Positions 8,778 to 17,339 of a stretch of 64,000 bases of DNA are shown here, piece after piece. Position 1 is the stretch's first letter. Every line of letters starts with the position of its first letter. Source of the DNA: Demequina sp. NBRC 110057 (lineage in GTDB: Bacteria > Actinomycetota > Actinomycetes > Actinomycetales > Demequinaceae); NCBI RefSeq assembly GCF_002090175.1, contig NZ_BBRN01000006.1, forward strand, positions 248,001 through 312,000, written 5' to 3'. The position numbers and the translations under genes are program-made. The notes below the pieces were generated by a model. That model saw only the letters and a program-made list of their open reading frames with translations. It was not told where the DNA came from and searched no databases.

Positions 8778-9410
8778 CTACGCGCCCGACTCCAACGCTG
8801 TGACGATCAGCACCACGAGCGCGGTGAGCGCCGCGGCCCCCACCGCCGCCACGACGACGCCCACGATGAGGCGGCGACGACGGCGCTGCGCGTGCCGCGC
8901 GGCGACCTCGGCCGGCGACAGGACGCGCGAGGCGGTGTCGCTGGAGGCGGCCGATGCCTCGGCCGGCCTGGGTGCGCGCACGATGGGCGTGGCGCGGGGA
9001 CCGTAGGTATCCCCCGCCTCGCCGAACGCTCCGGCCGACGTCACCTCGCCGGGCGGAAGCCCGGGGGGAAGGACGGCGCGACGCTTCGCACGGACCGGGG
9101 CGGCCGAGTGCCGCGTCGTCGTGTCGTCGCTCGTGTCCGGCACCTCAGGGGCATGGGCCGCCTGCGGCCGGCGGGAGGCGAGGCGGGTCGCCTCATCCTC
9201 GTGGGCGGCGGCATCGGCCTCGGGAAGCCTGCGGGAGGCGAGGCGGGTCGCCTCATCCTCGTGGGCGGCTGCATCGGCCTGCGGAGCCCTGCGGGAGGCG
9301 AGGCGGGTCGCGTCGTCCTCGGCGGCATCGGGCGTCTGGTCGATGGGGGTGCGCCGTGCGCTGAGTCGCGTCGCGTCGTCCTCCCCCGCTCCCCCCTGGG
9401 CGGCGCTCAT
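8778..9410 (-). CDS. tail-anchored protein with repeated (D/E)ATRLASRR phosphoacceptor-like motif
   Basis: This is a 210-residue protein. Residues 10-80 carry four near-identical motifs, ED(D/E)ATRL(A/S)(S/A)RR, with the threonine at residues 14, 34, 54 and 74, exactly 20 residues apart. A fifth decayed copy (DDTTTRH) lies near residue 97. A linker rich in Pro and Ala follows, then five arginines (HAQRRRRR) and one hydrophobic segment at about 183-205 that ends three residues before the C-terminus, so the repeats should face the cytosol. Threonines preceded by acidic residues are typical targets of PknB-type kinases and FHA ligands. The gene is flanked by FHA genes and a PP2C gene, so it may be a scaffold whose phosphorylation recruits FHA proteins. 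That is inference; no homologous family is recognised. Confidence 0.65.
   Translation of the reverse strand: MSAAQGGAGEDDATRLSARRTPIDQTPDAAEDDATRLASRRAPQADAAAHEDEATRLASRRLPEADAAAHEDEATRLASRRPQAAHAPEVPDTSDDTTTRHSAAPVRAKRRAVLPPGLPPGEVTSAGAFGEAGDTYGPRATPIVRAPRPAEASAASSDTASRVLSPAEVAARHAQRRRRRLIVGVVVAAVGAAALTALVVLIVTALESGA
9171..9390 (-). repeat. 60-bp tandem repeat inside the repeat-threonine gene
   Basis: Units begin at 9171, 9231, 9291 and (diverged) 9351. The first two are almost identical over 60 bases and the third over its first 20; all keep the GCGGGAGGCGAGGCGGGTCG opening or a decayed form of it. The period is a multiple of three, so copy-number change would add or remove 20-residue units without frameshift. 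GCATCGGCC, the motif frequent elsewhere in the window, occurs in units 1 and 2. Confidence 0.9.
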
Positions 9411-10231
9411 TCCTGCGGTTCCCTGCGTGCCGCGACGCCGGTCGTGTCATCCTCGCCGTCGAGGAGCGGCCACAGGGGCCAGGGCCCGGGGTCGGCGTCG
9501 AGCGGCGTCGTGGTGGCGGGCGCGTGGGCGACCACCACCGTGACGTTGTCCCCGGTGCCGTGTCGCAGGGCGGCCTCCACGAGCCGCTCGGCGGCCTCCT
9601 CGTCGGAGTCGGCGAGCCCCGCCACCGAGCCGATGAGCTCGTCAGGGACCGCCCCCGTGAGTCCGTCGCTCGCCACAATAAGCCTGCTACCAGGGGCGAC
9701 GGGAACAAGCCAGGCGTCGAAGGCCGCGACGCCGTCGCCCAGGGCACGTGTGATGATGTTGCGGTCGGGGTGGTGCATCGCCTGCTCGGGGGTGATGCGC
9801 CCGGCGTCGACTAACTGCTGCACGTGCGAGTGGTCCACCGTGATCTGGTGCACGTGCGTGCCCTCGAGCTGGTAGGTCCTGGAGTCGCCCACGTTCACGA
9901 CCATCCACCAGGGCTCGCCCTCGTGCTCGACGGCGACGGCGCCGGTAAGAGTGGTGCCCGACTCCGCACCCGCGCGGCGCCCCACGTCCAGGACGGCTGC
10001 CTGGGCCGCCGCCATGGCATCCGCCACATCGGCCGGCGTGACGACGGTCCGGGAGGACAGCTCGCGGAAGGCCTCGATGGCGGCGGCGCTCGCCGCCGCT
10101 CCGCCCACGTGGCCGCCCATGCCGTCCGCGACGAGGTGGACGGCGCCCGCGGACAGGAAGCTGTCCTCGTTGCGTGCGCGGGGCCCGGTGTCGGTGGCGC
10201 CGGCACCCACGCTCCAGTGCGCGGCCGTCAT
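9407..10231 (-). CDS. PP2C-family Ser/Thr protein phosphatase
   Basis: This is a 274-residue soluble metal-dependent phosphatase. All signature blocks are present in order: RNEDSF, VADGMGGHVGG, GTTLTG, VNVGDSRTYQL, ASDGLTG and GDNVTVVV, including the aspartates that bind two metal ions. There is no membrane segment, unlike the second PP2C at 47584-48915. It overlaps the genes on both sides by four bases (ATGA junctions), placing it between an FHA membrane protein and the repeat-threonine protein. It most likely reverses phosphorylation by the kinase at 23431-24543, acting on the threonine repeats or the FHA proteins. It corresponds to PrpC of the Bifidobacterium PFNA cluster by position. Confidence 0.92.
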   Translation of the reverse strand: MTAAHWSVGAGATDTGPRARNEDSFLSAGAVHLVADGMGGHVGGAAASAAAIEAFRELSSRTVVTPADVADAMAAAQAAVLDVGRRAGAESGTTLTGAVAVEHEGEPWWMVVNVGDSRTYQLEGTHVHQITVDHSHVQQLVDAGRITPEQAMHHPDRNIITRALGDGVAAFDAWLVPVAPGSRLIVASDGLTGAVPDELIGSVAGLADSDEEAAERLVEAALRHGTGDNVTVVVAHAPATTTPLDADPGPWPLWPLLDGEDDTTGVAARREPQE

Positions 10232-12345
10232 GCGTCGTCTCCTCGGACGATGCGGACTTCAAGGTCGCCCAACAGCAGGGTGCCGGTGACCTCGACGGGC
10301 GCGGTCGCGGTCGCCTCGATCTCGGCGCCGTCCGCGGACCTCACGAAGGTGCCGTTGGTGGAGCCCATGTCCGCGACAAACCAGCGATCGCCTCGCGGCT
10401 CCAGGCGCGCGTGCACCTTCGACATGGTGCGGGTGGCGTCAGTGATGCCGACCCGGTCGGGCGCGCCGACGGCCGTCGCGCGGCCGATCACCACGGCGGT
10501 CTCGGGGAGGTCGTACAGGTCGCTTCCAACCGCGAGCCGCCACGCGACCCGACGGCGTGCGGCGATCACCGTGCGGTCGTCGGCGTCGTCGGATTCGGTC
10601 GCGTCCGCCGATGCGGTCGCGACGGCCGATGCCGGGGCCGCGGCGGGCGTAGGGGCCGCCACGGCGGGCGCCGGGCTGGGAGCCTCGGGCTCGGGCTCGG
10701 GCTCGGGAGCGGGAGCGGAGGCCTGTCCGGGAGCGGCGGCGGGCTCGGGTTCCGGGGCCGACGCGGCGGCCGGAGGCAGCGGCGCGACCGTCGGCTCGGC
10801 GGGGCTCGCGGCGGAGCCGGCCGACTGCTGCTGCGCCCGCTCGCGCGCCTCGACAAGCCAGTCGGGCTCCGCTTCCGCGTCCGCCGCAGAAGCCAGGTAC
10901 GGGGACACCGCTGGCTCTCCCGGAATGACGGTGGCGTCGCCGGGAGGCTCCTGCGCGTCGTCTGTTGCTGGCGCGTCCGCCGCGACGTGCTGTTCACGGC
11001 GGGTGAGGTAGGGCGAGAGCGCGATGGTGTCGAGCGGTGCCTCGTCGAGCGGCGCCTTCGGCTCGGGGCGTTCCGGCTCGGGCTCCGACGCGGGCGCGGG
11101 CTCCGGCGCGGGCGCGGGTTCGGCCTCCGGTTCCGGCTCCGGCTCCGGCTCCGGAACCACGGGAATCGCCGCAGTCGCGGCACCGAGCGACGGCGCGGAA
11201 AGGGTCGGCACGTCGTCGGCCGAGGGGGCCGAGAGCGGCCGCAGGTCGGCGGGGGGCGCGGCGGGTGACGGCGCGGCGAAGGGCGACACCCTCACCGGTG
11301 CAAGGTCGTCAGAGGCGCGCGCCGAGGGCTCGCTCGGCGTCACCGCGGCCCACGTGGGGCGAACGGGCACCACGGGAGCCGCATCGTGCGAGCCGGCCGC
11401 GTCGCCGTCGTCGGAGGTCGCCGACCAGCCGGGCGGCAGCGACACCACCGGACGCTCGGGCGCCTCGGGCTCGGACTCTGCGACGGCGGCGGATGCCTCG
11501 GGCATCGCGGCGGGTGCCGCCTCGGACTCGGACTCGGACTCTGCCGGTGCCGCGGGCGCCTGCGGGATCGTTCCCGTCGCCGGGGCGGGGGTGACGGCCG
11601 CCGGCGCCGGCGCCACGGCAGGCTCGTCGGCGACAGCGGCGGCGGGCACCGACTCCACGGGCTCCGGTGCAGCGGTCGGCGCGGAGGGAGGCGTCGGCGC
11701 CGGCACTGCCGACGCATCGGCCTGCCGTGTTGCGGGGGTGGCCCAGCCGTGGGAGTCGCCGGCCTGTGCCTCGGCCCCAAGAGCGAACGAGGACGAGGCG
11801 ACCGCGGTGGAGCGCACGGGGGCGTCGGCATCCGCACGGGCCGCGCGTGCGGCATCGTCCGTCCTGCCGCTCAGGCCGTATGGGCCCCAGCCGAGTATCG
11901 ACGCCCAGATGTGCGGGGAGATCGCGGCGACCCAGCTGAGGGCGGCGGGGGCGCGCAGGCGCAACTCGACGGTGCCTGACCCATAGATCCACAGCACCCA
12001 GCCGACGAGGGTGCCCAGCGCGTTGACGGCGACGCCCGCGACGAGCGCGAGCCGCGCCCACGCTGGGGCGGCGTCGCCCTGGTCCACGATGACGACGAGG
12101 CCCGCGAGCGCGGCGAGGGCGCCTGCGAGGGCGATGCCCCTCGCAAGCCCCACGGCCACACGCGACATGCGTGCGGCCTGGGCGGCGGCGATCCACCTGA
12201 GCACCGGCACGAAGGCCTGGCCGGAGGGCAGGCCCACCTTGCGCAGGACCGCGCCGAGCGCGAGGCCCATCCACACGAGGTCGATGATCACCCCGACCGC
12301 TAAGGGCGCGAAGAGCACCGCTCCCACTCCGTCGATCGCGTTCAT
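10228..12345 (-). CDS. membrane protein with long low-complexity linker and C-terminal FHA domain
   Basis: This is a 705-residue protein. The first 170 residues hold about four membrane helices with VGLPSGQAFVPVLRWIAAAQ between them, a layout similar to DUF5684-like membrane domains. Residues about 180-600 are a low-complexity Ala/Pro/Glu/Ser linker with many EPEPE runs. The last 100 residues are an FHA domain: AVVIGRATAV, then TRTMSKVHARLE and MGSTNGTF, all key residues intact. The FHA end should sit in the cytosol and reach tens of nanometres on its linker to bind a phosphothreonine. It overlaps the transglutaminase-like gene upstream and the PP2C gene downstream, each by four bases. Confidence 0.8.
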   Translation of the reverse strand: MNAIDGVGAVLFAPLAVGVIIDLVWMGLALGAVLRKVGLPSGQAFVPVLRWIAAAQAARMSRVAVGLARGIALAGALAALAGLVVIVDQGDAAPAWARLALVAGVAVNALGTLVGWVLWIYGSGTVELRLRAPAALSWVAAISPHIWASILGWGPYGLSGRTDDAARAARADADAPVRSTAVASSSFALGAEAQAGDSHGWATPATRQADASAVPAPTPPSAPTAAPEPVESVPAAAVADEPAVAPAPAAVTPAPATGTIPQAPAAPAESESESEAAPAAMPEASAAVAESEPEAPERPVVSLPPGWSATSDDGDAAGSHDAAPVVPVRPTWAAVTPSEPSARASDDLAPVRVSPFAAPSPAAPPADLRPLSAPSADDVPTLSAPSLGAATAAIPVVPEPEPEPEPEAEPAPAPEPAPASEPEPERPEPKAPLDEAPLDTIALSPYLTRREQHVAADAPATDDAQEPPGDATVIPGEPAVSPYLASAADAEAEPDWLVEARERAQQQSAGSAASPAEPTVAPLPPAAASAPEPEPAAAPGQASAPAPEPEPEPEAPSPAPAVAAPTPAAAPASAVATASADATESDDADDRTVIAARRRVAWRLAVGSDLYDLPETAVVIGRATAVGAPDRVGITDATRTMSKVHARLEPRGDRWFVADMGSTNGTFVRSADGAEIEATATAPVEVTGTLLLGDLEVRIVRGDDA

Positions 12346-14924
12346 CCGCGCGTGCCATCCTTCCTGCCACGGCGCGAGGCCGTGCGTGAGCGTCCGCCTC
12401 GCCTGGCGGTCGCCCCAGTGTGGTCGCTACGCCAGTGTGTGCGGGATCCCGCGGGCGGCGTGGCGGGCTCCTGACCCGTCGATGAGGTCCCGTGCCACAA
12501 CGAGCGTAGCGACAACCTCATCCTGAGCCGCCTCCACCACCCGCGGGTCGCGAGCCAGTGGTGACGGTCCTCCTCGACCAGGGCCCAGAACCTGTCCGCC
12601 TCGGCGGCGTCGGTCGGCAGATCGGAGAAGGTGGCGCGGTCGGTCATGGTGGCGAGGGCGGCCCCGTGAGGGCTCGCGTAGGCCGCCGCCACCTCCGCGC
12701 GTGTGGCGAGGGGCATCGCGTCGAGGCCCGCGTCCGCGGCGAGGTCGAGGTACTCGTCCCATCCGCCGTGAACGGCCTCGGCCGGAGCGCGGCCGCGGCG
12801 GCGACGTCGCCTCACGAGCTTCCACACCACGACGGCGACGAACGGACCCACGAGGATCAGCAGAGCGAGCAGGCTCAGACCGGCGATCCTCGCGGCGGGG
12901 ATCCACCACGCCTCGGTGGCCGGCTCCTCGATCTCGGGCGGCTCGGAATCGTCCGACGTGCCGCGCTGGGTGGCCGGCGGCACAATCGCCTCCGCGTCCT
13001 CGGGGTCGAGCGGCGACGCAAACTCGGGGTCGCGCTGCGCCGTGATGTCGGGGGACACGGGGTTCTCGTGCTGCGGGGTCACGTCCAACGCGACCCAGGT
13101 ACCGTCGGCCCCCTGGACCTCGGTCCACGCCGTCATGTTGCCGCCGCGGCACTCGCCGGCGTCACACACGGGCGCGACGTCGTCGTCCTCGGACACGAGA
13201 CGCGCGCCGATGACCACCCGCGAGGGATAGCCCAGCGTGGACGCGATGAGGGCGACCGCGGTGGCGAACTGCTCGTCGTCGCCCACCGCGGCGACGAGTT
13301 GCGCGTCGCTGGCCCCCTCGCCCACGTCGGCCGCGCGCTCATTCAGCTCCGTGAAGAGCCGGTCGATCCTGTCGTACGAGTGACCCGCAGCGGCCGAGAC
13401 GAAGGCGTAGCCATTCAGGTCCTGCTCCCAGCGGGCGCTGCCTTCCGCGTCCTCGAGCGCATGGCTCAGGTAGCCGCGAGCGCGCAACCGCTCGACGAGG
13501 GTAACGAGGCCGTCGCCGTCCCGCGACACCTCCTGCTGGGCGACCCAGTCGCGCAGCGAGTCGGGGATCAGCGAGGCGGGCACGGAGCCGGTGCCGGGAG
13601 GCGTGCCGAGGTCGGCGGCGGTGAGGTCGTCGCGGACGTACCCGGTGACCTCGTACGCGTCACCCGTGGCGACGCCCGACTCCAGTGCCATCACCCCGGC
13701 ATCGGCTTGGGGAAGGTAGTAGAAGCTGTCGACCAGCTGGGCTCGGCGTGCGCCGGCGAAGGTGACCTGACCCAGCTCGCCCACGAGCGGTACCGACACT
13801 CCGCCGCCCGAGGCGATCGTGACATCGGCCGTCACCTCGCTCGCTCCGTCGGGGGCGGGAAGCGACGAGGGCACCCGCTGGAACCGTGCGGGCTCCTCCC
13901 CCTCGGGGGCCGAGGCGCTGTACGTGTCGCCGTCGAAGTACGGCAGGGACGCGAGGCGGACCCTGTCGCTCGACCCCGACGTCACGCTCACCGTGAAGAG
14001 CACGTTGTCGTATGCCTCGTCGCCGAAGTATTCGCGGAACGACGCGAGCGGCGTCACCGTCGAGTCGACGGTGACCTGCGGCTCCACGGCCGTGCGCGCG
14101 ACCTCGCGCGGCGTCGCGGCGGCGATGGGCCCCGCCACCAGGATGGCGACGCAGACGGCGGCGAGCAGCATCGCGCCTCCGGCGGCTCCCTCGGCGAGCA
14201 GCCGATGCCCCGGCGCCCTCGCCAGGCGGGCGGCACCCGCGTCGCGGGTCACCGCGATGGCCCTGGCCCGCTGGTAGGCGGACCGCCACAGGAACCACGC
14301 GAGCACGACGAGGAAGAGGGCGAGGCCCACCACAAACTCGCGGCTGAGGAAGGTGCCGAGCGGCGCCCAGGCGAGCGCGTCGGCGCGCGTCGCGGGGCCG
14401 ATCACGATCGCGGCGGTCTCGAGGGCGCCGAGCGTGACCGCGGCAAGGCCCCAGCGCTCGCGCGAGCGCAGGGCCCACCACGCCGCGAGGAGGGTGCCGA
14501 CGAGCAGCAGCGCGAAGACCGGCACGATGGTCGCGCGGTACTCCCCGAGCGGTAGTGGGAGCGTGACGATGTCCTTCCACCCCAGCACGGGGCCGCGCAC
14601 CAGCTCGACCGCGGCGTCGAGGGCGGAGTCGACACCGCTCGTCGCGCCCGGCACCACAAGCGAGAGGCCGCCGACGACGTAGACGGCCGCCGCGAGCGCC
14701 GCCGCGCGGCCGCCTCCCCAGCCCAGCCTGTCGCACAGCACGGCGATCGCGGCCGCCGCGCCGATGGCGAGAGCCGCCGAGGCGACAAAGCGGCTTGACT
14801 CGTATACGGGGTACAGCGTCCACGCGACGACCGTCGCTCCTGCCGCCATGAAGAGCGCGTTGACGAGCGCAAAGGTGAGCGTGGTCGTGGGGCGCACCGA
14901 CGCGCGCCGAATCCGCGCCCTCAC
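12342..14924 (-). CDS. TgpA-like membrane protein with inactive transglutaminase domain
   Basis: This is an 860-residue protein. The start is set at the GTG at 14924, which overlaps the stop of the DUF58 gene (GTGA); a longer upstream reading would lie inside that gene. About six N-terminal helices are followed by an extracellular part, a transglutaminase-like core around residues 470-620, one helix near residue 700 (LSLLALLILVGPFVAVVVW) and a basic cytosolic tail. In active relatives the core reads GxCxQFA and HAWxE. Here it is GDDEQFA (Asp550 at the cysteine site) and MTAWTEV (Thr598 at the histidine site), while Asp614 of LDVTP remains. It should therefore bind or scaffold rather than cross-link. 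The DUF58-MoxR-transglutaminase trio is a common conserved set. Confidence 0.85.
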   Translation of the reverse strand: MRARIRRASVRPTTTLTFALVNALFMAAGATVVAWTLYPVYESSRFVASAALAIGAAAAIAVLCDRLGWGGGRAAALAAAVYVVGGLSLVVPGATSGVDSALDAAVELVRGPVLGWKDIVTLPLPLGEYRATIVPVFALLLVGTLLAAWWALRSRERWGLAAVTLGALETAAIVIGPATRADALAWAPLGTFLSREFVVGLALFLVVLAWFLWRSAYQRARAIAVTRDAGAARLARAPGHRLLAEGAAGGAMLLAAVCVAILVAGPIAAATPREVARTAVEPQVTVDSTVTPLASFREYFGDEAYDNVLFTVSVTSGSSDRVRLASLPYFDGDTYSASAPEGEEPARFQRVPSSLPAPDGASEVTADVTIASGGGVSVPLVGELGQVTFAGARRAQLVDSFYYLPQADAGVMALESGVATGDAYEVTGYVRDDLTAADLGTPPGTGSVPASLIPDSLRDWVAQQEVSRDGDGLVTLVERLRARGYLSHALEDAEGSARWEQDLNGYAFVSAAAGHSYDRIDRLFTELNERAADVGEGASDAQLVAAVGDDEQFATAVALIASTLGYPSRVVIGARLVSEDDDVAPVCDAGECRGGNMTAWTEVQGADGTWVALDVTPQHENPVSPDITAQRDPEFASPLDPEDAEAIVPPATQRGTSDDSEPPEIEEPATEAWWIPAARIAGLSLLALLILVGPFVAVVVWKLVRRRRRRGRAPAEAVHGGWDEYLDLAADAGLDAMPLATRAEVAAAYASPHGAALATMTDRATFSDLPTDAAEADRFWALVEEDRHHWLATRGWWRRLRMRLSLRSLWHGTSSTGQEPATPPAGSRTHWRSDHTGATARRGGRSRTASRRGRKDGTRG

Positions 14925-16312
14925 GTCGCACCCCTGGCCAGCAGCTGGCGAAGGTCGTCGAGGATGCCCAGGCTCAGCAGCCTGGTGCGGCCCACGGCGT
15001 GCACCCCCGGCTCGGAGCGCGGGTCGCACACCACGGCAGCGACGGCAACATCGGCGGGGAAGGCCAGCGCCGCCGACCCGATCTCCGCCAGCGCGGACTG
15101 CGAGCCCGTCACGAGGAAGGCAAGCGAGGTGTCGGAGGTGACCTCGACGAGCATGCGCGTCAGGGTGGGCATCACCACCACGGACGGGGACACCTCCACG
15201 CCCGCGAGGTCGTCGAGAAGGCGCCGCGGCGTCGTCACCGCGAGCTGCTCGAGCGAGCGCACGGTGGTGCGGGCGAACTCGGGCACCTCGCCCGAGACGA
15301 CCACCTGAACGTCGCGGCCGTCACGGATCGCGCGCACTCCCAGTGACCCTGCCGCCGACACCGCCATCTCGAACTCCGCCTCGTCGGCGTAGGAGCGCTC
15401 GTCGAGGTCCAACACGATGGACAGCGTGGACCGTCGCGTCTCCTCGAACTGGCGGACCATGAGGGTGCCGGTCTTCGCCGTCGACTTCCAGTGAATCTGG
15501 CGCTGCGCGTCACCGCGGGCGTACTCGCGCACCGCGTGGAAGGAGATGTCCTCGTTCGTGAGGTGACGCGTGGAGCGCCCCTCAAGGTCGCGCACGAAGC
15601 CCTGCGACGTGCTGGGGACAGCGATGGTCACCGGGTGGATGAACAGCGTCTGGACGTCGGCCCAGTGGAAGGTGCGCTGCAAGAGCCGCATCGGGTCCGA
15701 GCGCACCGTGGTGGCGGGGCCCACGTCGACGATGCCGCGACGGGCGGCGGGGATGACGATGGGCTCGGTGTGGTCCTGGCCGCGTCGCAGCAGCGGCACA
15801 TGAAAGTCGATCAGCCCCTCGCCCACGGGCACGTCCACGCGGCCCGGCAGCGCCACCCTGGCGTGCGGGTTGCGCACCACGATCTCCGCCGCCGCGTCCT
15901 GGCCGGCGACCACCGCATCGTGCAGCAGCCGGAAGTCCACCTCGTATGCCTCGCGCCCCACCAGGAAGGGCACGGCGATGACGAGCAGCACCAGGCCCAC
16001 GGCGGCGCCGATGAGCAGCTCGGCCCATCCCAGCGCGAGCCCCATGACGAGTCCCAGCACCGTCCAGACGATCACCGCCCACCCGGCCGGCGTCGTCACG
16101 GACCTCACCACGGACCATGCCGCCGCCGTGCGCCTCGACACGGCGCGCGAGGTGGCCAGGGCCCACAGCCCCAGGGCGACCCAGCGCCCGTGCCGCTCGT
16201 CGGCGACCTGGGTGTGGGTGCGCGTGGTGGCGCGCGTGTGACTCGTACGGGTGTGCTCCGTCCGAGTGCGGTGGGAGGTGTCGCCGCGGCGACGCCCGGT
16301 GGAGGTGGCCAT
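14921..16312 (-). CDS. DUF58 family protein
   Basis: This is a 463-residue protein. A Thr/Arg/His-rich N-terminus (about 35 residues) precedes two membrane helices around residues 76-115. The DUF58 hallmark follows in the second half: REYARGDAQRQIHWKSTAKT and then GTLMVRQFEE. A von Willebrand A-like fold is known for the family; LSIVLDLDERSY fits its metal-site strand. DUF58 proteins are partners of MoxR AAA ATPases, and here the MoxR gene ends four bases upstream of this gene's coding region. The downstream transglutaminase-like gene overlaps by four bases. The biochemical role of the family is not settled. Confidence 0.88.
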   Translation of the reverse strand: MATSTGRRRGDTSHRTRTEHTRTSHTRATTRTHTQVADERHGRWVALGLWALATSRAVSRRTAAAWSVVRSVTTPAGWAVIVWTVLGLVMGLALGWAELLIGAAVGLVLLVIAVPFLVGREAYEVDFRLLHDAVVAGQDAAAEIVVRNPHARVALPGRVDVPVGEGLIDFHVPLLRRGQDHTEPIVIPAARRGIVDVGPATTVRSDPMRLLQRTFHWADVQTLFIHPVTIAVPSTSQGFVRDLEGRSTRHLTNEDISFHAVREYARGDAQRQIHWKSTAKTGTLMVRQFEETRRSTLSIVLDLDERSYADEAEFEMAVSAAGSLGVRAIRDGRDVQVVVSGEVPEFARTTVRSLEQLAVTTPRRLLDDLAGVEVSPSVVVMPTLTRMLVEVTSDTSLAFLVTGSQSALAEIGSAALAFPADVAVAAVVCDPRSEPGVHAVGRTRLLSLGILDDLRQLLARGAT

Positions 16313-16315
16313 CGG

Positions 16316-17281
16316 CTAGCGCAGGTCCTGCTGGCTCGGCGGCGCGGTGTCGAGGAGGATCTGGCCGATGACGGCGGTCTGGGTCACACCGTCGAACTCC
16401 GCCTCGGGGTCGAGGATGAGGCGGTGGGCGAGGACGGGCTCCGCGAGCGTCTTCACGTCGTCCGGGGTGACGTAGGTGCGGCCGTGGGCGAGCGCCCAGG
16501 CGCGGCAGCCGCGTGCCAGGGCGAGCGCGCCGCGCACGGATACGCCGAGTCGCACCTGGGTGGCCGATCGCGTCGCGTCGACGATACGCGCGATGTAGTC
16601 GAGGATGAGCGGGCTCGTGTGCGCCTCGCGGGCGAGCCCGCTCATGGCCGCGACGGTCTGCAGCTCGGCGATCTGCGGCACCGTCACCTTGGCGGGGCGG
16701 CCCGCGTCGAGGATCTGCAGCGTGGCCCCGTGGTCGGGGTAGCCCAGCGAGGTGCGCATCATGAAGCGGTCGAGCTGCGCCTCGGGAAGCGGGTAGGTGC
16801 CCGCCTGCTCCACGGGGTTCTGGGTCGCCACCACCATGAAGGGCGAGCCGGCCTGGCGGGTGACGCCGTCGACCGTGACGGAGCCCTCCTCCATGACCTC
16901 CAGCAGAGAGGACTGCGTCTTGGGGCTGGCGCGGTTGATCTCGTCGGCGAGCACCACGTTCGCGAACACGGGGCCGGCGTGGAACTCGAAGCTTCCCTTG
17001 GACTGATCGAACACCGTGATGCCCGTAACGTCGCCCGGCAGGAGGTCGGGAGTGAACTGGATGCGGGTGTTGGTGCCCTTGATGGTCTGGGCCAGCGCGC
17101 GCGCCAGCGACGTCTTACCGGTGCCGGGGACGTCCTCGAGGAGCAGGTGACCCTGCGAGACCATCGCCGTGAAGGCCAGCTCGACCACGTGCCGCTTGCC
17201 CAGCACGGCGCGCTCGACGTTGTCGGTGAGCGCCGCGAAGGTGGCGGCGAACCATTCGGCCTGCTCGTCGGTCACGGTCAT
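16316..17281 (-). CDS. MoxR-family AAA+ ATPase
   Basis: This is a 321-residue cytosolic ATPase. The ATG at 17281 is chosen because GAAGGAG lies seven bases upstream; the longer open frame would run into the end of the surface-protein gene. Walker A is VPGTGKTS (Lys56), Walker B is VVLADEINRA (Asp113-Glu114), and sensor 1 is in VVATQNPVEQAGTYPLPEAQ. MoxR ATPases act as chaperones for metal insertion or assembly of VWA-domain partners, here probably the DUF58 protein encoded next. It corresponds to the AAA-ATP gene of the PFNA cluster of Bifidobacterium. Confidence 0.92.
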   Translation of the reverse strand: MTVTDEQAEWFAATFAALTDNVERAVLGKRHVVELAFTAMVSQGHLLLEDVPGTGKTSLARALAQTIKGTNTRIQFTPDLLPGDVTGITVFDQSKGSFEFHAGPVFANVVLADEINRASPKTQSSLLEVMEEGSVTVDGVTRQAGSPFMVVATQNPVEQAGTYPLPEAQLDRFMMRTSLGYPDHGATLQILDAGRPAKVTVPQIAELQTVAAMSGLAREAHTSPLILDYIARIVDATRSATQVRLGVSVRGALALARGCRAWALAHGRTYVTPDDVKTLAEPVLAHRLILDPEAEFDGVTQTAVIGQILLDTAPPSQQDLR

Positions 17282-17339
17282 GCTTGCTCCTTCGGTGGGG
17301 TGGCTGGTCGGGACGGCCGATGCGGCCGCGGGGTCGCGC

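Noticed and set aside
9171-9390. Regular 60-bp repeat considered as a CRISPR array
   Set aside because: Units are contiguous, have no unique spacers, keep the reading frame of the repeat-threonine protein, and no cas genes are present.
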